A stretch of DNA of 51,927 nt from Bryobacterales bacterium (GTDB lineage: Bacteria; Acidobacteriota; Terriglobia; Bryobacterales; Bryobacteraceae), in assembly GCA_020847975.1 (NCBI GenBank), contig JADLBD010000214.1, positions 1 to 51,927 of the forward strand, in the 5' to 3' direction. This document shows, one piece after another, positions 24,878 through 33,368 of the stretch. The stretch's first letter is position 1. Each line of letters opens with the position of its first letter. The translations under genes and the position numbers were made by a program. The notes under the pieces were generated by a model. The model ran no database searches and was not told the origin of the DNA. It saw nothing but the letters and a program-made list of their open reading frames with translations.

Positions 24878-25624
24878 ATGCGACGGGGCGAATACGGCTA
24901 CGATGCGCCTTACGCGCTGATCATCTTTGGATCCTTGGCGGCCATCAGCGGGATCCTGGCCGCCATCGCATGGTGGAGGCTGCCGGCCTACGCCGCCGGC
25001 CCCATCTCCCTCTACTTTGTCCTTTTCTTGGGAAATACCTGTAGTTTCTTCTACACGACAAGACGGGGCAAGTTCCTCGAGTGGGAACGCATTCTGGATC
25101 GTATCCACTTGCGCGGCGACGAGACGGTGCTCGATGTGGGTTGCGGACGCGGAGCCGTTTTGACGGCCGTCGCGCGCAGGTTGACGACAGGCCGCGTGAC
25201 AGGCGTGGATATCTGGAGTACGACGGATCAGTCGGGCAATGCCAAGGACGTCACAGTGCGCAACGCGTCGCTCGAAGGGGTCAGTGATCGCGTTCGCGTC
25301 GAGACAGCCGACATGAGGATGCTTCCTTTTGCGGATGCAACTTTCGACCTGGTCGTTTCGAGCCTGGCCATACACAACGTCCGATCAAAGGCTGATCGCC
25401 GGCAGGCAATCATCGAGGGATTCCGGGTTCTGAAACCCGAAGGCCGGATCGTAATTGCGGATATCCGGGCCACGTCAGCATACGCGGAGGCTTTGCGGAC
25501 GCTCAAAGCGTCGAACGTAGAGCGCCGCCGGCTGGGGTGGAGATTCTGGTGGGGTAACCCCGTCGCGGGGACAACTCTTCTCACGGCCTCAAAACCTCTA
25601 AACCCGAAGTCCGAGCCCAATTGA
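24878..25624 (+). CDS. Membrane-anchored class I SAM-dependent methyltransferase
   Basis: I take the ATG at 24878; a TTG three codons earlier is also in frame. The 248 aa protein begins with two hydrophobic helices (YALIIFGSLAAISGILAAIA and PISLYFVLFLGNTCSFFYTT) that should anchor it to the inner membrane. The rest is a Rossmann methyltransferase: VLDVGCGRGAVL (SAM motif I), VTGVDIW (acidic loop), ETADMRMLPFADATFDLVVS (motifs II-III), GFRVLKPEGRIVIADI. It resembles the UbiE/Methyltransf_11 group. Membrane attachment suggests a lipid or quinone-like substrate. It is flanked by its own promoter and a convergent peptidase gene, so context gives no pathway. Confidence 0.83.
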   Translation: MRRGEYGYDAPYALIIFGSLAAISGILAAIAWWRLPAYAAGPISLYFVLFLGNTCSFFYTTRRGKFLEWERILDRIHLRGDETVLDVGCGRGAVLTAVARRLTTGRVTGVDIWSTTDQSGNAKDVTVRNASLEGVSDRVRVETADMRMLPFADATFDLVVSSLAIHNVRSKADRRQAIIEGFRVLKPEGRIVIADIRATSAYAEALRTLKASNVERRRLGWRFWWGNPVAGTTLLTASKPLNPKSEPN

Positions 25625-25690
25625 ACGTGCCAAGTCTTGCCGGATTCGCGCCGGAATCCCGCCATCCGGCGAAGACATTACACCGCTCTC

Positions 25691-27103
25691 CTACCTGCTC
25701 GCGGCCACCTCCAACACCGCATACCACAGGAACCGCGCCAGTCCATGCAGCGATTCCTCGCTCAGCCGTTCCACGTCGCTGTGCCACCCATGCTCGGCGA
25801 ACTCCGCTTCGTCGAATTGCGGTCCTATGCCGTAAGCCTGCACTCCCTTCGCCCGCAACTGCGCAAGATCCGTTGCCCCCGTCACCATGCCCGGAATCGT
25901 GATGGCCCCGGGGTAGACCCTGCGCTGCGCGGCCTCGAGAGCGCGAAACATGTCCGTGTCCAGGCGGCTTGGCGGCGCCGAAGACCTGGTGGGGGCCATG
26001 GGCACAATCCGCACAGCCGCGTCGCCAATCACACGCTCCATCTGGGCGAAAAACGCCGTCATGTCTTCATCCGGCAGCGCGCGGATGTCCAGCATCGCTT
26101 CCGCCTGCGAGGGGATCACGTTCTGGCGGTAGCCGCCGCTGATCATCGTCGGCGAAATCGACGTACGCAGAATCGAATACTTTCCCAGATCGTGCTCGGC
26201 GAAATAGTTCTGAATGGCTGCGGACTTTTGCGGGTCGAATAGGCCGTTGTACCGCGCCGCTTCCTCCGGCGGGCTGATCGTCGAGAGGCGCTCGAAAAAG
26301 GTCCGCGTGATATCGTTCAGCCGCATCGGCGGCTCCCACGCCGCCACCTTGCCGACAGCAGTCGAGAGGTGCGCAATGGCATTGTCCCGCCTCGGTCTCG
26401 ATCCATGGCCGGACGTGCCCGTGGCGATGAGCCTTGCCCGGCGCGGCGCTTTCTCCGTGGCGGCAACTTCTACGAATCGCACCCGCCCGCCTTCCGAGTG
26501 CACGAACCCTCCTTCCGCCAGCGCATATTCGGCCTCGATGTCCGCCCAGTGCTCCTTCACCAGGAAATCGATGCCGGCTGGGACCGCTGCGCTCTCCTCG
26601 GCGGCCTCGGCCAGGTAAATGACATCCCGGTCGAGCGGAACATGGAGCCGCTTCAGTTCCAGCATCAGCATCAAACCCGCCGCTACGCAATCCTTGTTGT
26701 CCGTCGTCCCGCGGCCCCAGATGTAGCCGTCCTTTCGAATGGCGCCGAACGGATCCACGGGCCACTTCTCGCGCTGCACCCCAACCGTGTCCGTGTGCCC
26801 GAGGATCAGGATCGGCCTCTTGCGTCCGTTTCCCTTCAAGCGCGCCACCAGATTCGCCCGCGCCGGATCGAGCGCAAACACCTGATACGGGATCCCTTCC
26901 CGATCCAGAACGTCCTTCAGATAATTCACTACCTGCGTCTCGTTGCCCGGCGGATTGCTGCTGTTGATGCGAACAATCGTCTGATAGTGGTGGAGAGTCT
27001 CCGCCTTCACCTTGTCCCAATCCACCGCCGGATCGGCCCCACGCGCGCAAAGCGCCGAGAGCACAAAGACGGGCAGCAGAACGGACCTCGAGACGTGAAC
27101 CAT
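25691..27103 (-). CDS. Exported M20/M25/M40-family metallopeptidase
   Basis: The start is ATG 27103, or GTG six bases upstream in the same frame. The product (about 470 aa) has a signal peptide ending near ARGAD. Metal-binding residues of the M20 family are visible: H and D in LGHTDTV, D in GRGTTDNKDC, the Glu pair in EAAEESAA, and a late His in EHGWHSDVE. The dimerisation domain lies between, with ATGTSGHGSRPRRDN. Such enzymes hydrolyse dipeptides, acyl-amino acids or carnosine-like substrates outside the cytoplasm. It converges with the methyltransferase and diverges from the permease gene. Full length for the family. Confidence 0.9.
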   Translation of the reverse strand: MVHVSRSVLLPVFVLSALCARGADPAVDWDKVKAETLHHYQTIVRINSSNPPGNETQVVNYLKDVLDREGIPYQVFALDPARANLVARLKGNGRKRPILILGHTDTVGVQREKWPVDPFGAIRKDGYIWGRGTTDNKDCVAAGLMLMLELKRLHVPLDRDVIYLAEAAEESAAVPAGIDFLVKEHWADIEAEYALAEGGFVHSEGGRVRFVEVAATEKAPRRARLIATGTSGHGSRPRRDNAIAHLSTAVGKVAAWEPPMRLNDITRTFFERLSTISPPEEAARYNGLFDPQKSAAIQNYFAEHDLGKYSILRTSISPTMISGGYRQNVIPSQAEAMLDIRALPDEDMTAFFAQMERVIGDAAVRIVPMAPTRSSAPPSRLDTDMFRALEAAQRRVYPGAITIPGMVTGATDLAQLRAKGVQAYGIGPQFDEAEFAEHGWHSDVERLSEESLHGLARFLWYAVLEVAASR

Positions 27104-27214
27104 GCGCACAGATTACCAGATCACCCGGCTGAGACAGTTCCACCTGCCCTTCTACCGCACTGTGTTCAAGGCCGTTTCGAGTTTGCTGAAATGTAATCAT
27201 CCGCTGCTTTTACC

Positions 27215-27253
27215 CATCACGAAAAGAGAGGAGCGGCGTCGCGTCTCGTGATG
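27215..27253. promoter_or_regulatory. 8+8 base inverted repeat upstream of the ADOP permease
   Basis: CATCACGA (27215-27222) and TCGTGATG (27246-27253) are exact reverse complements separated by 23 bases. They lie 44 bases before the permease start. This could be an operator or the stem of a leader hairpin. Confidence 0.4.
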
Positions 27254-27296
27254 CCAACTCGAGGGCGGGCTGCCCCCTCTCCAACTGAGGATCGCC

Positions 27297-29705
27297 ATGT
27301 TTCGATACGCCGTCCGCATGCTTCGCAAGTCCCCGGGATTCACAGCCATCGCTGTAGCGACGCTCACCCTCGGAATCGGGGCGAACACCGCCATTTTCAG
27401 CGTCGTGAACAGCGTACTCCTGCGCGCGCTGCCGCTGCGGGATCCGGACCGCCTCGTATTCGCCGCCACTGCCAGTCCGGACCGCGGGCTCGGCAATGGC
27501 CCGTTATCGAACGCGTCCTACGAAATCCTGCGCGACCGCAACCAATCGTTCTCGGGTGTGGCCGCATACGCCGCTGAGCGCCTGCCGCTGACAGGTTCCG
27601 GCGAACCGGAGCAACTCCAGGGAGCCCGTGTATCCCCCAACTTCTTTTCCGTGCTGGGTTCCGAACCCGAGCGCGGCCGCGCGTTTGACGACGGCGAGGG
27701 AAAACCGGGGGCCGCACCCGTGGCGATCATCAGTCACCGGCTGTGGGAAAGACGTTTCGGCTCCGGCTCGAACTTCGTAAGGAAATCGATCACGATCGCG
27801 GGCGAGCCGCACACCATCATCGGCGTGATGCCGCCCGGCTACGGCTTTCCCTTCCCCGGCATCGACATCTGGGTGACGCGGCTGCTCCGCTACACCGGCC
27901 TTCCTGCTTCCTCGGTCCAAAACGGCGGCGGCTATCTCCTCCTTGTGGCGCGGCTTCGGCCCGGAGCCACTCTGTCGACGGCGGCGGCCGGCGCCACAGT
28001 TCTGTTCCATCAATACGTCAAGGAATACGCGGCCAACCCCGATGCTGACCCGCGCGCGCGAATCAATGTCCTGCCCTTCCAGGAGAACTTCGTGAGCGAC
28101 ATCCGCCTCACGCTGTGGATACTCACGGGAGCAGTGGCGCTGGTTCTGCTCATCGCCTCCGCCAACGTCGCCGGACTCATGATGGCCCGCGCCACCGGCA
28201 GAGCAAAAGAGATCGCCCTGCGCGCCGCACTCGGAGCAAGCCGCGGAGCCATCGTGCGTCAGTTGCTGGTGGAGAGCCTGTTGCTTTCCGCGGCCGGAGC
28301 AATAGGCGGGATTATGCTCGCGCAGTGGCTCATACCGGCCCTCGCCGCCGCCCCGGGAATCGAAGGAGCCGCCCTCCGGCCCATCCGCATCGACACCGCC
28401 GTCCTCGCATTCACCGTAGCAATCGCGTTCGCGACGGGCGCCATCTTCGGCCTCCTCCCCGCTTGGCAGGCCTCGCGCCCCGACCTGAATTCCGTCCTCC
28501 GCGAGAGTGGTTGGGGTTCCACTCAGGGCCCGCGCCGGCACACCGTCCGCGGCCTCCTCGTGGCCGCACAGATCGCGCTTTCCACCGTGCTCCTCATCGG
28601 CGCGGCGCTCCTCCTGCAAAGCTTCCTCCGCCTGCGAAAAGTGAATCCCGGCTTCGATCCGAATCATACGCTGACCCTGCGCTTGACGCTGCCGGACAAC
28701 CGCTATCACGGCGACGCCGCGCGTACGCAATTCGTCCGCGAACTGATGAGCCGGCTCGCCGCCATCCCGGGCGTGATATCCGCGTCGGCCTCTACCGGTC
28801 TGCCCATGTCGGCCGGCCTCTTCGTGCCCATCCTGTGCGAAGGGCAGCAGGCCATTCCATACGGCCGGCGTCCCATTGCGGAATGGAACCCCATTACGCC
28901 CGATTACTTCAAAGCCACCGGCATCCCCATACTCCAGGGACGGACGTTCGACTGGAGCGATGATCCCGCCGCTCCCCCGCGCGCCATCGTCAGTCAGTCC
29001 CTCGCCCGCAAGTACTGGCCGAATGAGAATCCAATCGGAAAGCACGTCACCTACGCGCGGCGGCAGATCGTCGCCGAGGTGATCGGCGTCGCCGGCGATG
29101 TCAAGGAGCGCGCCCTCGACTCCGATATGGGCCTCGTCTTCTACACCTCCTATCCCCAGTTCACCTGGCCCAACGTGGCATTCGCCATCCGCGCCGCGGG
29201 CGACCCCACCCGCCTGGCGAACGCCGCCACCGCGCAGGTGTTCGCCATCGGCCGCGACATGCCCGTCACCGATCTTCAAACCATGCAGGATTACGTCGCA
29301 CGATCGCTCGGACAGCGCCGCGAATTCCTATACGCCGTTGGAGCCTTCGCCGCGCTCGCGCTAATCCTCGCCCTCGTCGGTATTTACGGCCTGGTGGCCT
29401 ATGCCGTCACCGAGCGGACCTCCGAATTCGCCATCCGTCAGGCGATCGGCGCAACGCGGCGCGATATTCTCGCAATGGTGTTGCGGCAAAATCTTCGGCT
29501 CAGCGCCGCCGGTATCGCCGCCGGAGCCGCCGTGGCGGCATTCGCCACCCCGATCATCGCAACCATGCTCTATGCCGTCGCTCCCACCGATCCGTGGACC
29601 TTTGCCTGCGCCGCACTCCTGTTCCTCACAGTCTCCCTTGCCGCCGGCTACATTCCCGCGCGGCGCGCCACCCGGCTCGATCCGGTCATCGCCCTGCGTT
29701 TGTAG
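27297..29705 (+). CDS. ADOP-type ABC transporter permease (FtsX/MacB family)
   Basis: The 802 aa protein fits the 'acidobacterial duplicated orphan permease' family. It opens with FRYAVRMLRKSPGFTAIAVA and TLTLGIGANTAIFSVVNSVL, the first membrane segment. Two copies of the MacB periplasmic domain plus FtsX module follow: periplasmic region about 50-240, three helices about 285-400 (ending ATGAIFGLLPAWQASRPDL), a second periplasmic region about 450-650, and three helices about 680-795 (GIYGLVAYAVTERTSEFAIR; ending GYIPARRATRLDPVIALRL). No ATPase gene is adjacent, as is usual for these orphans. Probable role is mechanical transmission or export across the envelope, inferred from MacB. Confidence 0.93.
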   Translation: MFRYAVRMLRKSPGFTAIAVATLTLGIGANTAIFSVVNSVLLRALPLRDPDRLVFAATASPDRGLGNGPLSNASYEILRDRNQSFSGVAAYAAERLPLTGSGEPEQLQGARVSPNFFSVLGSEPERGRAFDDGEGKPGAAPVAIISHRLWERRFGSGSNFVRKSITIAGEPHTIIGVMPPGYGFPFPGIDIWVTRLLRYTGLPASSVQNGGGYLLLVARLRPGATLSTAAAGATVLFHQYVKEYAANPDADPRARINVLPFQENFVSDIRLTLWILTGAVALVLLIASANVAGLMMARATGRAKEIALRAALGASRGAIVRQLLVESLLLSAAGAIGGIMLAQWLIPALAAAPGIEGAALRPIRIDTAVLAFTVAIAFATGAIFGLLPAWQASRPDLNSVLRESGWGSTQGPRRHTVRGLLVAAQIALSTVLLIGAALLLQSFLRLRKVNPGFDPNHTLTLRLTLPDNRYHGDAARTQFVRELMSRLAAIPGVISASASTGLPMSAGLFVPILCEGQQAIPYGRRPIAEWNPITPDYFKATGIPILQGRTFDWSDDPAAPPRAIVSQSLARKYWPNENPIGKHVTYARRQIVAEVIGVAGDVKERALDSDMGLVFYTSYPQFTWPNVAFAIRAAGDPTRLANAATAQVFAIGRDMPVTDLQTMQDYVARSLGQRREFLYAVGAFAALALILALVGIYGLVAYAVTERTSEFAIRQAIGATRRDILAMVLRQNLRLSAAGIAAGAAVAAFATPIIATMLYAVAPTDPWTFACAALLFLTVSLAAGYIPARRATRLDPVIALRL

Positions 29706-29721
29706 GCTCCAAACCTACATA

Positions 29722-31386
29722 ATGGCAGTGATGCGCCTCTTATATTCCTTTTTCCTCCTCCTGCTGGCGTCTTTCCCCACTCCTGCCGCGGACCCCGATT
29801 GGACCGCACAGGCCGCTCACAACGGCCGCATGGCCGCCGAAGGCCTCGCCCGCAGCAACCGCACCATGCACGCCTGGCTCAAACTCAGCGATCCCGTCAC
29901 CGGACTCCTCCCCCGCACCGAAACCAACCCCAACTGGGTGGTTCGCGACTCCGCCGCCGATCTCTACCCGTTCATGGTCCTCGCGTCCTATTTCACGGAG
30001 CCCTACCTCTACCGCACCACCATGCACCAAATCCTCCGCCAGGAGATGCTCCTCACCCGCAGAGTAGGCAACCTCAGTGACGACCTCCAACCCGGCGGCC
30101 GCGGCTTCGTGCGCCCCGAAGTCGTCATCGACGAAGTCATCTTCGGCTCCAGCGAGTACATGAAAGACGGCCTGCTCCCCATCACCGAACTCCTCGGCGA
30201 GACACCGTGGTACCACCGCATGCGCGACATCGCCAACGACATGGTCGCCTACTCCCCCTACCGCTGGAACGGAGCCGCTCTCCCCGCGCAAACCGCCGAA
30301 ATCAACGGCAACGCCCTCCAGGTCCTCGCCCGCATGACCTGGAAAACCCGTGATCCGCGCTACCTCGAACAACTCATCCACATCGCCGACTTCTACTTTC
30401 TCCATCAACTCCCCGTCACCAACTACCTCCCCGCCCACGAGTGGGACATCAAAGCCGATCAGCCCAAACGCGGCGTCTTCGTCTTCTCTGATCACGGCAA
30501 CGAAATCGTCGGCGGCCTCACCGAAGCCTTCGTTCTCGTCAAATCCCTCCGGCCCGAAAAAGCAAAGCAGTGGGAAACCCCGCTCCGCAGGCTGCTCGAT
30601 CGTGTCCTCGAAACCGGCCGCAACAAAGACGGCGTCTGGGTCCACTCCGTCGATGTAGCCACGGGCAAAGTCGTCGATGCCCGCCATGCCCACTGCTGGG
30701 GATACATGTTCAACGCCATCTACACCGGCTACCTCATGACCGGCGAGCAGCGCTACCGGCAGGCCGTCCAGGACGCCATGGACTCAGTGGCCCGCAATAC
30801 GAACTACCTCTTCGACGAACAAGGCGCGGGACGCAAATGGGGAGCCGACGCCTACTCCGACAGCATCGAAGGCGCCCTCGTCCTCCTCAACCGCATCCCC
30901 CACAAGCCGCTCGAACAAGCGCTTGACGAAGCCGTGAAGAAGTTCTACTCCCGCCAGCGCGACAACGGCATCATCGAATCCTGGTACGGCGACGGCAACT
31001 TCATCCGCACCGCCATGATGTATGCCTTCTTCAAGTCCCAGGGCACATTCCTCTCACCCTACGACGAGCGCGTCGAACTCGGAGCCGTCCCCGATTCCAA
31101 CTCCCTTTCTCTGCTCATCCGCGCGGCCGCGCCCTGGCAGGGAGTCCTCCGCTTCGACATTCCCCGCCACAGGGAGCACTGGAACATGGCGCGCAACTAC
31201 CCCCGCCTCAACGAATGGCCGGAATGGTTCACTGTCGAATCCGGCCGCGCCTACCAGGTCGCCATCGACGATGCCCCGCCCAAAACCTTCTTCGGATTCG
31301 AACTTCGCAACGGCCTCCCCCTCACCGTCGGCGGCGGAGAGCAGAAGCGGATCCGCGTCACCGCCCTCGCCGCCTCCAACCGCTAA
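29722..31386 (+). CDS. Exported (alpha/alpha) toroid glycosidase-like protein
   Basis: Two in-frame ATGs (29722, 29731) precede a signal peptide (LLYSFFLLLLASFPTPAAD). The product (about 554 aa) is helix-rich with regular W/Y/H-containing hairpins (PYRWNGAALPAQTAEINGNA; HAHCWGYMFNAIYTGYLMTG; WGADAYSDSIEGALVLLNRI). This layout recalls six-hairpin glycosidases and epimerases such as GH127/GH88-like proteins. A C-terminal beta domain (about 480-554) follows. D/E residues in YSDSIEGA and FSDHGNEIVGG are candidate catalytic acids. I cannot name a family with certainty. A small hairpin (TGTAGG...CCTACA, 29701-29719) overlaps the preceding stop. The start lies 16 bases after the permease gene, so co-transcription is possible. 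Confidence 0.68.
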   Translation: MAVMRLLYSFFLLLLASFPTPAADPDWTAQAAHNGRMAAEGLARSNRTMHAWLKLSDPVTGLLPRTETNPNWVVRDSAADLYPFMVLASYFTEPYLYRTTMHQILRQEMLLTRRVGNLSDDLQPGGRGFVRPEVVIDEVIFGSSEYMKDGLLPITELLGETPWYHRMRDIANDMVAYSPYRWNGAALPAQTAEINGNALQVLARMTWKTRDPRYLEQLIHIADFYFLHQLPVTNYLPAHEWDIKADQPKRGVFVFSDHGNEIVGGLTEAFVLVKSLRPEKAKQWETPLRRLLDRVLETGRNKDGVWVHSVDVATGKVVDARHAHCWGYMFNAIYTGYLMTGEQRYRQAVQDAMDSVARNTNYLFDEQGAGRKWGADAYSDSIEGALVLLNRIPHKPLEQALDEAVKKFYSRQRDNGIIESWYGDGNFIRTAMMYAFFKSQGTFLSPYDERVELGAVPDSNSLSLLIRAAAPWQGVLRFDIPRHREHWNMARNYPRLNEWPEWFTVESGRAYQVAIDDAPPKTFFGFELRNGLPLTVGGGEQKRIRVTALAASNR

Positions 31387-31463
31387 CCTCTATCGCGGCC
31401 GCAGCGGCCGCATCACCAGCGGGCCAATGCCCACGCGCCGTCGATCGGAGTCGCCAGAAAAGC

Positions 31464-31571
31464 ATGCGGGATCACGGCGGTTGGTCCTTGAGCCGCGGCC
31501 GCATCGCGATTGCTCTCTTCGAAACCACTGGAAACGTCTGGATGATGTCCCGATCGCACAAGGCGCGGTAG
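31464..31571 (+). pseudogene. Possible remnant of a PD40/TolB-like propeller C-terminus
   Basis: The frame MRDHGGWSLSRGRIAIALFE followed by TTGNVWMMSRSHKAR and a stop resembles the last blade of TolB-like propellers (typically S-P-D-G-x-x-I-A ... G-N-I-W-x-M). Nothing upstream continues the similarity. It looks like a decayed tail, but the match is short and could be chance. Confidence 0.25.
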
Positions 31572-31579
31572 CGTCCCCC

Positions 31580-32161
31580 CTACCACCCGCCCGGCCCCGG
31601 CAAGCTCCGCGTGTGGTGGAACGCATACTCCCCAAGCAGCCGCTCCCCTCCCGCCTCATCCAACGCAACCAGCCGCACGATCATCTCATTATCAGGCGAC
31701 GCCTTCGCAAACGTGATCGACTCCTGGTACACAATGCTGCTCGCTCCCGAACGCATGGGAATGTCCGGCAAACGCAACCGCTCCACCCCGTTCCCATCAC
31801 AGATGCTGAGATCCACCCGTTTCGCCCCACTCATGTCCGCGGCCAGTCGTGCAATCAGGAGATCGTCTTCCGCCGTCACCGTGCACTGCACTTCTCCCCC
31901 CGGAGGCAGGGCGTATTGTCGAACGCGCAGACCCTCTTCCTCGGCGCGCTTCAAAAACGCATCGCTCACCACCATTCGCAAGCTGCCTTCGCTCGCCAGC
32001 TTCCGAACCCCGTCCACCAGCGCGATCATTTCGCGAAGCCTTGCTCCACATTCGTCGCACCCGAACAGATGCTCCTCCACCGTCTCCTCTTCCCCTCCCC
32101 TCAACGCACCGAGCCAGTAATCGGCGAGCACCGCCGCGTCAATCGGATCGGAACAGATCAT
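31580..32161 (-). CDS. Anti-sigma factor with zinc-finger (zf-HC2-like) domain
   Basis: The start at 32161 overlaps the sigma-factor stop in an ATGA, the usual coupling of such pairs; a start at 32179 is less likely. The 193 aa product begins with an anti-sigma domain: ADYWLGAL then VEEHLFGCDECGARL, giving H-x3-C-x2-C. No transmembrane helix is evident; the remaining 120 residues look like a soluble beta-rich domain (GEVQCTVTAEDDLLIARLAA; IVRLVALDEAGGERLLGEYA). It is therefore probably a cytoplasmic, ligand- or redox-responsive anti-sigma factor. Zinc release from the finger is a possible trigger. Confidence 0.8.
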   Translation of the reverse strand: MICSDPIDAAVLADYWLGALRGGEEETVEEHLFGCDECGARLREMIALVDGVRKLASEGSLRMVVSDAFLKRAEEEGLRVRQYALPPGGEVQCTVTAEDDLLIARLAADMSGAKRVDLSICDGNGVERLRLPDIPMRSGASSIVYQESITFAKASPDNEMIVRLVALDEAGGERLLGEYAFHHTRSLPGPGGW

Positions 32162-32703
32162 ATTGCGCCCCCCATGCAATCACGAAGCTGCTGAATAGCC
32201 CGGTGCCGGATGACCCGAACATTAGCCTCCGAAATGCCCAGAAGATTGGCGACATCCGCGCCGGTCTGCTCGTCATAGAAGCTCATCACCACCACCGATC
32301 GTTCCCGCTCCCTCAGGCTCTGCACGCACCGCGCGAGCTGATCGTGATCCAGAGGCGGCAGCCACGCCTGAGCCGACGCCGCCAGATCCGCCCCAAACTG
32401 TTCGAGGAGCCGCTCTCTCCTCTGGGCGTTGCGGCGCAGATCCAGCACCGACATCCGGCACGTCCCCAACACAAACGAGGCCAGCTTTTCCGGCTCATGC
32501 AGGCGGCCCGCACGAAGCGCTTCCAGTGTCTTCATCAGAACCTGCTGCGTAAGGTCCTCGGCGGCATGTTCGTCCCTCAGGTGCCGCAACCCGTATAGCC
32601 GGATGCGTGGAGCCATCCGGCGGAACAACTCGGCTTCCGCCTCATCATCGCTTCCACTGCCGATTTGCACTGCCAGTTCGGCATCGCTCACTTCAAGATC
32701 CAT
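32158..32703 (-). CDS. ECF-type RNA polymerase sigma factor
   Basis: ATG 32703 is the likely start; the TTG one codon upstream is not needed. The 181 aa product has sigma region 2 (RIRLYGLRHLRDEHAAEDLT, QQVLMKTLEAL) and region 4 (LRERERSVVVMSFYDEQTGA; VANLLGISEANVRVIRHRAI). It is followed by its presumed anti-sigma gene with a four-base overlap. A 10+10 base inverted repeat containing TGTAACGA lies 14 bases upstream and is also upstream of the divergent DinB gene, so the factor may drive both itself and that gene. Confidence 0.92.
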   Translation of the reverse strand: MDLEVSDAELAVQIGSGSDDEAEAELFRRMAPRIRLYGLRHLRDEHAAEDLTQQVLMKTLEALRAGRLHEPEKLASFVLGTCRMSVLDLRRNAQRRERLLEQFGADLAASAQAWLPPLDHDQLARCVQSLRERERSVVVMSFYDEQTGADVANLLGISEANVRVIRHRAIQQLRDCMGGAI

Positions 32704-32716
32704 CAAACATATTTTA

Positions 32717-32745
32717 TGTGTAACGAACTGCGCCCTCGTTACACA
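32717..32745. promoter_or_regulatory. Perfect 10+10 inverted repeat between sigma and DinB genes
   Basis: TGTGTAACGA (32717-32726) and TCGTTACACA (32736-32745) flank nine bases. Each arm contains TGTAAC, which resembles the -35 boxes recognised by several ECF factors, here facing both genes. It may be a bidirectional sigma-dependent promoter or a repressor site. Confidence 0.5.
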
Positions 32746-32834
32746 CCCGGATTGTCAGGCAAGAGTCAGCACCTGCAAAACGGCCCGCCTGAAAGCTGAG
32801 CAGCAATAAAACAAACGAAGAACAGGAGATCTGA

Positions 32835-33338
32835 ATGAATTCCAACGAAGCCACAACCATCGCCGGCTTCCTTATTGCCGACTTCGAAAATGAGATGCGG
32901 ACCACTCTCCGTGTCATCGACGCCGTCCCCACTGACCACCTCGACTACCGCCCGGACCCGAAGTCCAAAACCGCGCTCGGACTCGTCCGGCACATCACTC
33001 TCGAAGACGAATGGCTTCTGAACTCCATTGCCAGCGGTGTATTCACGCCACCGCCCGGCGATTCCGATGCCTGCGGCATCATGAACCCCACAGACGCCGT
33101 CGCCCGCTACAAGGATCGGGTCCCCGCGGCTCTCGATCGCGTACGCGCCATGTCCGGCGGGCAACTCACTGACGTCATCGACCTGCTCGGCGTTATCCAG
33201 GCCCCCGCGCTCCAATTTCTCGCCATGGCGGTGAAGCACTCCGTCCACCACCGTGGCCAGCTCAGCACCTACCTGCGCCCCATGGGTGCCAGGGTCCCGG
33301 GCATTTACGGCCCTTCCGCCGATACCCGCGAACAATAA
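32835..33338 (+). CDS. DinB family protein
   Basis: AGGAG lies seven bases before the ATG. The 167 aa protein has the four-helix DinB fold. H52 in VRHITLEDEW and the HSVHHRGQL motif near 137-145 give the His triad that binds a divalent metal. Family members include thiol transferases such as mycothiol- or bacillithiol-dependent enzymes. The gene is divergent from an ECF sigma/anti-sigma pair and 30 bases upstream of an MBL-fold gene, which suggests a small stress-response regulon. The substrate is unknown. Confidence 0.88.
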   Translation: MNSNEATTIAGFLIADFENEMRTTLRVIDAVPTDHLDYRPDPKSKTALGLVRHITLEDEWLLNSIASGVFTPPPGDSDACGIMNPTDAVARYKDRVPAALDRVRAMSGGQLTDVIDLLGVIQAPALQFLAMAVKHSVHHRGQLSTYLRPMGARVPGIYGPSADTREQ

Positions 33339-33368
33339 CCTCAGCGAAAGAAACCCAGGAGATAACCA

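Noticed and set aside
29701..29719. Small hairpin TGTAGG...CCTACA as a terminator
   Set aside because: Only six base pairs, no T-run, and it overlaps the permease stop 3 bases before the next start; too weak to call.
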